DNA of 11,382 bases from Dictyocoela muelleri (Eukaryota; Microsporidia), in NCBI GenBank assembly GCA_016256075.1, contig SDVU01000682.1, positions 1 to 11,382 on the forward strand, given 5' to 3'. Below are positions 6,755 through 11,382 of this stretch, piece after piece. Below the pieces are notes generated by a model, which was given only the letters and a program-made list of their open reading frames with translations, ran no database searches and was not told the DNA's origin. The position numbers and the translations under genes were made by a program. Positions within the stretch are counted from its first letter, which is position 1. Each line of letters opens with the position of its first letter.

Positions 6755-7719
6755 AATGGATATATTTTTTTTAAAAGTTCTTTAGGTATGTCAACGAATA
6801 AGAATTTTGAATAAATAATTTCACTGACCTTTTTTTCAATCGAAGTGTCGAAAACAAAAAATAATTGTTTCAATCTTCTTGAAAGAATTAATTTTTCTTT
6901 TTTGACAATGTCGTGAAAATAGTGAAAATATATTTCCCCTGCTATTTGCTGGTCAGCACGCAAGACATATTGTTTAAATTCGCTTGTACTGATAGGATAA
7001 TTTAAATTACGCATTTTTTGTTTATTTGAAAAATCTTTCCCCTCCAGTGGAATTTTTAGAGAAAAGATCGATGTGTTAATTTCTCCACATGAAAAACGCC
7101 TGTCATAAAGCATTGAAATTGTGAATAGCCCCTTCATGAAGCAAAAAATGTGAATTATATTTTTTCTATAACCACTTTTTTCTTTCGAAATCAAAATATA
7201 ATCAGGTTGTATTTCATACTCAATAATTGTTTTATTTGAATCCTCATGGTTTAGATTTAAACAAGCATTTTTCGGAATAACAAAATCACCAAACATGTCT
7301 TTCGTCAAAAAATTCAACGCATCTTCTTCATTGAGATTTAACGTGCATGTCTCCCCATTAAAATAAAAAATTAATTTTGTATAAAATTCATGACTGGTGT
7401 TTGAAATTTTAACATGCCAATTTGAGTCTTTGTTAAATTCAAAAATTTTACTTTTCATTGATTTATGAAAAATTTGGATAGATTTTTCTGGAGTACCGAA
7501 ATTATTAATTACAAGTTCGAAAGATTCTAAAATTTTATCACATTCATTTTTTAAACTGAGATTGACGAATGAATTGTAACGTTCTGTTTCAGAATATTCA
7601 TTATCAATTTTGAGGTCTTTGGCACTGGGAGATGTTAATATAATTCTAAGAGTCAGGAATAATAACAAATATTTCTTTGTAATAAAATTTTCTAAATTTG
7701 AAAATAACATACCCCTCAT
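6742..7719 (-). CDS. Hypothetical secreted protein, up to 325 aa
   Basis: No family is recognised. Two in-frame starts lie nine bases apart (7717-7719 and 7708-7710). I favour the inner one because GGGG stands directly before it, like the G-rich or C-rich motif known next to microsporidian start codons. From there the protein begins with a short polar stretch, then YLLLFLTLRIIL and a small-residue TSPSA site, as in a signal peptide. The mature part is polar, with five Cys (NECD, ETCT, NACL, IFCF, FSCG) and no further clear membrane segment. It ends PLWMK, 13 bases inside the next ORF. A secreted or wall/spore-surface role would fit but is inference. The 3' end carries an A8 run that may be a frameshift or slippage site joining it to the downstream ORF. 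Confidence 0.78.
   Translation of the reverse strand: MRGMLFSNLENFITKKYLLLFLTLRIILTSPSAKDLKIDNEYSETERYNSFVNLSLKNECDKILESFELVINNFGTPEKSIQIFHKSMKSKIFEFNKDSNWHVKISNTSHEFYTKLIFYFNGETCTLNLNEEDALNFLTKDMFGDFVIPKNACLNLNHEDSNKTIIEYEIQPDYILISKEKSGYRKNIIHIFCFMKGLFTISMLYDRRFSCGEINTSIFSLKIPLEGKDFSNKQKMRNLNYPISTSEFKQYVLRADQQIAGEIYFHYFHDIVKKEKLILSRRLKQLFFVFDTSIEKKVSEIIYSKFLFVDIPKELLKKIYPLWMK
6765..6772 (-). other. A8 homopolymer at the junction of the two hypothetical ORFs
   Basis: On the minus strand the run AAAAAAAA lies ten codons before the upstream ORF's stop. Adding one A moves the reading frame into the downstream ORF, which is open across the junction. It may be a true indel, an assembly or read error, or a site of RNA polymerase slippage. 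The sequence alone cannot tell which. Confidence 0.6.
7711..7714 (-). promoter_or_regulatory. G-rich start-proximal motif (GGGG) before the secreted-protein gene
   Basis: On the minus strand the bases read GAGGGGT immediately before the ATG at 7710. Microsporidian genes often carry a GGG- or CCC-type motif within about ten bases of the start codon. Runs of four G are rare in this AT-rich window, which gives the match some weight. It would make the upstream ATG at 7719 part of the leader. Confidence 0.4.
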
Positions 7720-7901
7720 AAGAATTTTTTTATTTGTATTTTTATATTTTTCCTTTTTAAAAAGGATTTTCTCATTTTGAATAATGAATTTGATTCGTTA
7801 TTCGGTTTAAAATTTGCAATTTTTATTAAATTGGGTTGTCACATACTAATTTTTTATTGTATCGGGACACTATTCTCGATAAGCTCTCGATAATGCAATT
7901 A

Positions 7902-7932
7902 TTTTGTCGAATTTTGTAAATATTCGACAAAA
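7902..7932. repeat. Perfect 10 bp inverted repeat (hairpin)
   Basis: TTTTGTCGAA and TTCGACAAAA flank an 11-base A/T loop about 190 bases upstream of the secreted-protein gene. On the plus strand it is followed by an A run, and on the minus strand it is preceded by a T run. It could be an operator-like dyad or a fragment of a transposon end; neither is shown. Confidence 0.7.
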
Positions 7933-8025
7933 AAAAATTATTTTTTTTAATTTTTTTTGAAGTATATATAGTCTAGGATTGAATATATCAAATATTTCAG
8001 ATAATGCTTCAAATATTTAAAAATT

Positions 8026-8084
8026 TGGATCATGGTGAAGATTACCCCCGTAAATGGATCATGTGAAGATTACACCCACATGAA
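8026..8084. repeat. Tandem duplication of a 29 bp unit
   Basis: TGGATCATGGTGAAGATTAC is repeated 29 bases later with one base missing (TGGATCATG-TGAAGATTAC). Both copies are followed by a C-rich stretch (CCCCC / ACCCA). It lies about 55 bases outside the C-terminal end of the Merlin relic and is less AT-rich than its surroundings. Confidence 0.75.
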
Positions 8085-8139
8085 AAAATATCAATAATAA
8101 TAGATTTACCTTAATTTTATGTAAAGAAAAAAAAATTAT

Positions 8140-8990
8140 TTAAATAAATAATGTTTTAATAAACTTATTTATTTTAATAAGTTTTAATATCTCATTAAAT
8201 GCTTCTTCTTTAAAATGGTCAATGAAAAGGAAATATTTAAGAAATGCTAATCTCTGATTATAGATCGAACATTTTCTTTTTTTAATTTCTAGCTTTAATT
8301 TTTTATAAAAACTTTCTACGTGTTGAGTATGAATTTTCGTCTCCAGATCTACAAAATATTACTTATGACAAATGGTTCCGTGGGTATATTCACTTGATTC
8401 TCTTATCCTTCTATATGAAGATCATTCATCAGAGTGTATTATAAAGCCAGGCCTTATAATTCGATTAATTATTGACATAATGGTGTTGGCTGATCTATCA
8501 GGCACAATTTCCACGTACTCTTTGCCATGTAATGTATCCGTATCTGTAGTAGTAACAGCCCAAACAGGTTCTCTGGGAGATTTTCTACGATGAGATTTCA
8601 CATTAAAATTTAACTTCGTCACATCGACCTGCAATATAAAACGAAACCGCCTAATTTTATATCATTTTCTTCTAATATTGTTTTATTTTATTTTCTTCTA
8701 ATATTGTTTTATTTCATTTTCAATCTTATTAAAAATTATACATATGTTTTTCTGCTTATTTTCGTAAAAGTGGCTATTTTATTTATTATCTCATTTTCAG
8801 AAAGATAATATAGAACAGCCAGGCATTTTCTGGGATCTATTCTCATATTTTCTAAAAATGATCCTTTTTATATAGATATAGTTGTCTGATATTTCTCACA
8901 TCGATAATTCATACGCTTCCAAGTATATCCTAACCTACACTCTTTGTTCTTTCTAAAAAACATGTTTACACACATGTAGTGCAAACTATC
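8140..8990 (-). pseudogene. Merlin (ISXO2/IS1595-like) transposase relic, copy 1
   Basis: Merlin transposases carry an N-terminal zinc-binding part and a DDE domain related to bacterial IS1595/IS1016. The minus strand here shows, in order, GYTWKRMNYRCEKYQTTIS and KGSFLENMRID (N-terminal part), then QVDVTKLNFNVKSHRR (first Asp 8623-8625), EIVPDRSANTIMSIINR and IHSDE (second Asp 8428-8430). HTQHVESFYKKLK follows (Glu 8314-8316), then a tail FLKYFLFIDHF to a TAA at 8140-8142. The catalytic D/D/E are all kept. The frame is broken several times: a TGA at 8422-8424 where the family has Trp (SDEW), another stop near VNH-type sequence, stops in the N-terminal part, and a shift just before QVD. A 26 bp duplication (8664-8715) separates the two halves. 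Terminal inverted repeats were not found. Confidence 0.85.
8664..8715. repeat. 26 bp tandem duplication inside the Merlin relic
   Basis: ATTTTCTTCTAATATTGTTT plus six further bases is repeated head to tail (8664-8689, 8690-8715) with almost no change. It lies between the N-terminal and catalytic parts of the relic and probably arose after the gene had died. Confidence 0.75.
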
Positions 8991-9082
8991 GGATAATTTT
9001 TTTTCTTAAAGAAAACTAATTATTTTTTCATTATTAGACATATAAATAAAATTTAAGGTGCAAGTTTGTGTAGCCGACCATA

Positions 9083-9102
9083 TACAAGGTACCTACCTTG
9101 TA
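9083..9102. repeat. Perfect 9 bp inverted repeat (hairpin)
   Basis: TACAAGGTA and TACCTTGTA face each other across CC. The hairpin is less AT-rich than its surroundings and borders the minisatellite on its right. It could be a compact transposon footprint; no partner copy was seen. Confidence 0.75.
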
Positions 9103-9189
9103 ATAAAAAAAATTTGAATTTTCAAATTTTAATAAAAAATTTTTTAAATTTTCAAATTTTAATAAAAAAATTTTAAATTTTTAAATTTT
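9102..9189. repeat. A/T minisatellite, three units of 29-30 bp
   Basis: Each unit starts AATAAAAA, has a short variable A/T core and ends with AAATTTT. The three copies (9102-9130, 9131-9160, 9161-9189) are followed by a truncated fourth. There is no coding content. The adjoining 9190-9332 is plain AT-rich spacer in which I see nothing else. Confidence 0.75.
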
Positions 9190-9332
9190 AATAAAAACAA
9201 TAAAAAATTTTTATTATTTATCAGCACATATGATTTTGTACCATATTTTTCTAATTTATTCAATTCGCTACTTAAAAATAATATTAACAAATATTTTAAC
9301 TCAATAAATAGCAAATATAACATTTTTTGGTT

Positions 9333-9656
9333 CTCTTTCTGCTTTCCGACGCCTACTTAAAATAGTAAATCGACATTAATAAGATGTTAAGTGGTTTTTA
9401 TTATTTGAAATAAGCTCGATTTATCTTGATAGAAACAAATATGTAATTATTTTTATATTGAACGAATATATAGAAATTTCTAAAAATGGTCTCTCTGCGA
9501 CCATTTTTGGAAATTTCCATATATTCGTTAAATATAAAATAATTACATATTTGTTTCTATAAAGAGAAATCGAGCTTATTTCAAATAATAATAACCACTT
9601 AACATCTTATTAATGGCGATTTACTATTTTTAGTAGGCGTAAGAAAGCCAGAAGAG
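9333..9656. repeat. 324 bp foldback palindrome (MITE-like)
   Basis: The two halves are near-perfect reverse complements over their whole length. The left edge is CTCTTTCTGCTTTCCGACGC and the right edge, on the other strand, is CTCTTCTGGCTTTCTTACGC. The centre is AAAAATGGTC-tctctgc-GACCATTTTT (9482-9508). It has no coding frame. Size and shape fit a foldback or MITE-type non-autonomous element. The flanking bases do not show a convincing target-site duplication, so its superfamily is unknown. Confidence 0.85.
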
Positions 9657-9975
9657 TACAAAGTATTGTAAGTATTTTATTTAATTACATTTGAAATTGC
9701 AAAAACTTTTTGTGTTCATTTTAAATTAGAACACCATAACAAACAGCAAATGAACAATAGCCATAGATTATAGGAAATAGATTATTACATTGCAGAGAAC
9801 ATGTTTTGGTATTAGACACTTCCTTAGGATTTGTAAAAGCATAATTCGTGCTTATAATTATTTTAATAGATATTATATTCGTTAGTAATTTATATTCAAT
9901 TATATGTGTTTAATTTTTCAAAATATCCTTTTAATGTTTGTATTACCGACTTGCTCTGAAGTTTTGGTACTACAA
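9657..9975. other. Spacer between two palindromes
   Basis: No gene or motif was recognised on either strand. Short open stretches occur but contain no family signature. The last bases (GTACTACAA) directly precede the left palindrome of the Merlin element and are the candidate target-site bases to compare with the far side. Confidence 0.55.
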
Positions 9976-10248
9976 CGGGTTAGGGACCTGAAAAAAAAGA
10001 GCTCAAGAAAAAGTATGAAAATAAAAGAATCAAAAAATTCCCTGTTATTCAATAATCCCGGAATATTTTTTTATATAAATCAAATATTTACTATATTTAG
10101 TATATTTCGCTTCTGGAAATATACTAAATATAGTGATATTTTAATTTCTATAATAAAATATTCCAGGATTATTGAATAACAAATAATTTTATGATTCTTT
10201 TATATTTATACTTTTTCTTGAGCTCATTTTTTTCAGGTATCTAATCCG
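9976..10248. repeat. 273 bp palindrome at the left end of Merlin copy 2
   Basis: Arms 9976-10108 and 10116-10248 pair almost throughout, around a seven-base loop GCTTCTG. The edges read CGGGTTAGGGACCTGAAAA and, on the opposite strand, CGGATTAGATACCTGAAAA. Its right edge shares the CCGGG that begins the Merlin inverted repeat. A second copy starts at the other Merlin end (11246). An open frame of 91 codons crosses it, but that frame is formed by the repeat and is not called. Confidence 0.88.
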
Positions 10249-11248
10249 GGTCACAAGTTAAACCTATATAGAAAAATATTATTTTAAAACCTATGTTAAA
10301 TCGAATAAATTATAAAACTGATTATGAATTTCATCTTTTTATTTCCGACAATAATAATATTCTTAATCTGTTTCAAGCAATAGGAGCAATTCCATATTCA
10401 AAAAAAATGTGTGAAATGCAAGAAACAAATGATAATGAAAAATTGTTCAAAGTATAATATCAAATTGGCATGAAAATGTTCTAATTGCAGCATCTACACT
10501 AATTTATTGGCAGCTTGTGACCTTATAAATTCAAAAATTGATCCTTTTATTTTTTTGAGGTTTGCCTTTTATTTCTTCAACAAAAATCATTTTACTGCCG
10601 ATTATATAATGATTAACTGTAAAATCGGTGAGTAAATGTATAAAAATCTGCTTTTATTATTTAGAACACAAGTTGGAAAATATGTTGAAAATGAAAAAAA
10701 AATGATGGTTGTGTATTAAAAGAAGTGCAGATTGATGAATGTTTTATGACCAGAAGAAAATATGGTGTGGGTAGATTAGGAGAAGCTGTGTGAATTTGGG
10801 TGCCGTAGAGAAAAAACAGGATATTTTTTTCTACAACAGGTAAAAACCAGAGATGTTCGAACACTTTTACCTTTAATTCAAGATAATATCAAGAGTAAAA
10901 GCTATGTTGTGTCAGATAAATGGGCAGTTTACAGAGAAATAGGTGAGTATTTTCGTGATTCAGTTTGCCACAAATATAATTTTATTGACCTCGAAACAAA
11001 AGCTAATACACAATGTATTGGAAATTTATAGGCTCATTTAAAAAAGATAAAGCATTATAGTTACGGTATAAATATTAATTCTCTCCAAGATCACCTAAAT
11101 ACATTTATGTTTTTCAGAAACCATAAGAATATCGAATTTGCATAGTTTCTTGATATAATTTTAAATTTAAAATGATTTTATACGATTTTTTTTTGTAATT
11201 TTATTTAATTTATTTTTTTTATATATGGTTGTTTAACTTGTGACCCGG
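10246..11248 (+). mobile_element. Merlin transposon, copy 2 (about 1.0 kb core)
   Basis: The ends are an 18 bp inverted repeat, CCGGGTCACAAGTTAAAC at 10246-10263 and its exact reverse complement at 11231-11248. The interior is filled by one Merlin-type transposase frame on the plus strand. Merlin elements normally make 8-9 bp target duplications. None is visible at these inner ends, because both sides run straight into copies of the same palindrome. The true ends may therefore lie outside the palindromes (9976 on the left, beyond the window on the right). Confidence 0.82.
10293..11175 (+). pseudogene. Merlin (ISXO2/IS1595-like) transposase, copy 2, inactivated
   Basis: The ATG at 10293 opens a frame reading FQAIGAIPYSKK, as at the start of Merlin transposases. 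After a shift in an A8 run (10400-10407) a zinc-ribbon pair C-x2-C (CVKCKK) and C-x2-C (CSNCSIYT) appears. Then come FIFLRFAFYFFNKNHF, EVQIDECFMTRRKYG (first Asp 10734-10736), RDVRTLLPLI, VVSDKWAVYREI (second Asp 10915-10917) and NFIDLETKANTQ. The expected Glu of the TQxIE motif reads Gly (11020-11022), and the Trp two codons later is TAG (11029-11031). Further breaks are a TGA at 10471, a TAA at 10633, a shift in an A9 run (10694-10702) and one near 10791. The stop is TAG 11143-11145, or TGA 11173-11175 if the TAG is a mutation. About seven lesions in all, yet the protein is easily followed, so decay is moderate. Confidence 0.88.
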
Positions 11249-11382
11249 TTTAGGGACCTGAAAAAAAATGAGCTCAAGAAAAAGTATAAAAGTTAAAGAA
11301 TCATGAAATTCTCTGCTAATTGATAATCCTGGAATTTTTTTTTATATTAATTAAAATATTACTATATTTAGTATATTTCGCT
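11246..11382. repeat. Second copy of the Merlin-flanking palindrome, cut by the window end
   Basis: This sequence matches the left arm of the 9976-10248 palindrome along its whole length, from CGGTTTAGGGACCTGAAAA through GAGCTCAAGAAAAAGTAT to the loop (TATATTTCGCT). Differences are scattered substitutions and small indels. The window ends inside the loop, so the right arm should follow to about 11514. It begins within the right inverted repeat of Merlin copy 2, exactly as the first copy does at the left. Confidence 0.85.

Larger units (their letters stand above)
7720..8139. other. Spacer upstream of the hypothetical gene pair
   Basis: No coding frame or transposase motif was recognised. It should hold the promoter of the minus-strand gene pair, but no classical element stands out. 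It contains the hairpin at 7902-7932, a short direct repeat of CTCGATAA (7874-7893), and the 29 bp duplication at 8026-8084, listed separately where informative. Confidence 0.6.

Noticed and set aside
8372-8593. Plus-strand open frame of 73 codons
   Set aside because: It is antisense to the catalytic core of Merlin copy 1.
9904-10179. Plus-strand open frame of 91 codons
   Set aside because: Most of it runs through the 273 bp palindrome, and its composition follows the repeat. No domain was seen.
10628-10664. Possible 37-base intron (GTGAGT...TTTAG) in Merlin copy 2
   Set aside because: The unspliced reading frame carries on from KIG into a Merlin-like segment (KNLLLLFRTQVGKYVEN), whereas splicing would shift out of it. 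The stop inside is better explained as one more lesion in a dead gene.
10661-10864. Minus-strand open frame of 67 codons
   Set aside because: It is antisense to the VQIDE region of Merlin copy 2.

Overview
The window is very AT-rich and reads as a transposon graveyard around one small host locus. The best-supported organism is a microsporidian-like eukaryote. The two intact ORFs are intronless and overlap. A poly(A)-type signal lies a few bases past the second stop, and a GGGG run sits directly in front of a plausible start codon. The transposons (Tc1/mariner, Merlin, FLYWCH-MULE) are eukaryotic superfamilies that microsporidia are known to carry. The genus is not determined; a TE-rich lineage such as Hamiltosporidium or Anncaliia would fit, but that is inference.

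Layout. 1-787: spacer with a decayed tRNA-Ser-like sequence and a GC-rich repeat/hairpin. 788-4409: a Tc1/mariner (IS630-like) element between TA dinucleotides, with about 190 bp inverted ends and a broken minus-strand transposase at 3156-4326. A large foldback structure (985-2738), made of about 20 bp tandem repeats around an almost 800 bp palindrome, appears to be inserted in it. 4505-5521: a decayed minus-strand FLYWCH-MULE transposase. 5771-7719: two overlapping minus-strand hypothetical genes, the only intact coding sequence. The upstream gene has a signal-peptide-like N-terminus, and the two may be a single gene split at an A8 run. 7720-8139: spacer with a hairpin and a 29 bp duplication. 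8140-8990: a decayed minus-strand Merlin (ISXO2/IS1595-like) transposase. 9083-9656: a hairpin, a minisatellite and a 324 bp palindrome. 9976-11382: a second, plus-strand Merlin element bounded on both sides by copies of one about 270 bp palindrome, the right copy cut by the window end.

The transposases were recognised by reading broken frames by eye from family motifs (zinc-binding Cys pairs, catalytic D/D/E neighbourhoods, W-x-C...C...H-x-C). No database search was possible. The most unusual structures are the Merlin element framed by identical hairpins that start exactly at its terminal repeats, the foldback nested in a mariner-like element, and the secreted-protein ORF pair that one extra A would join.
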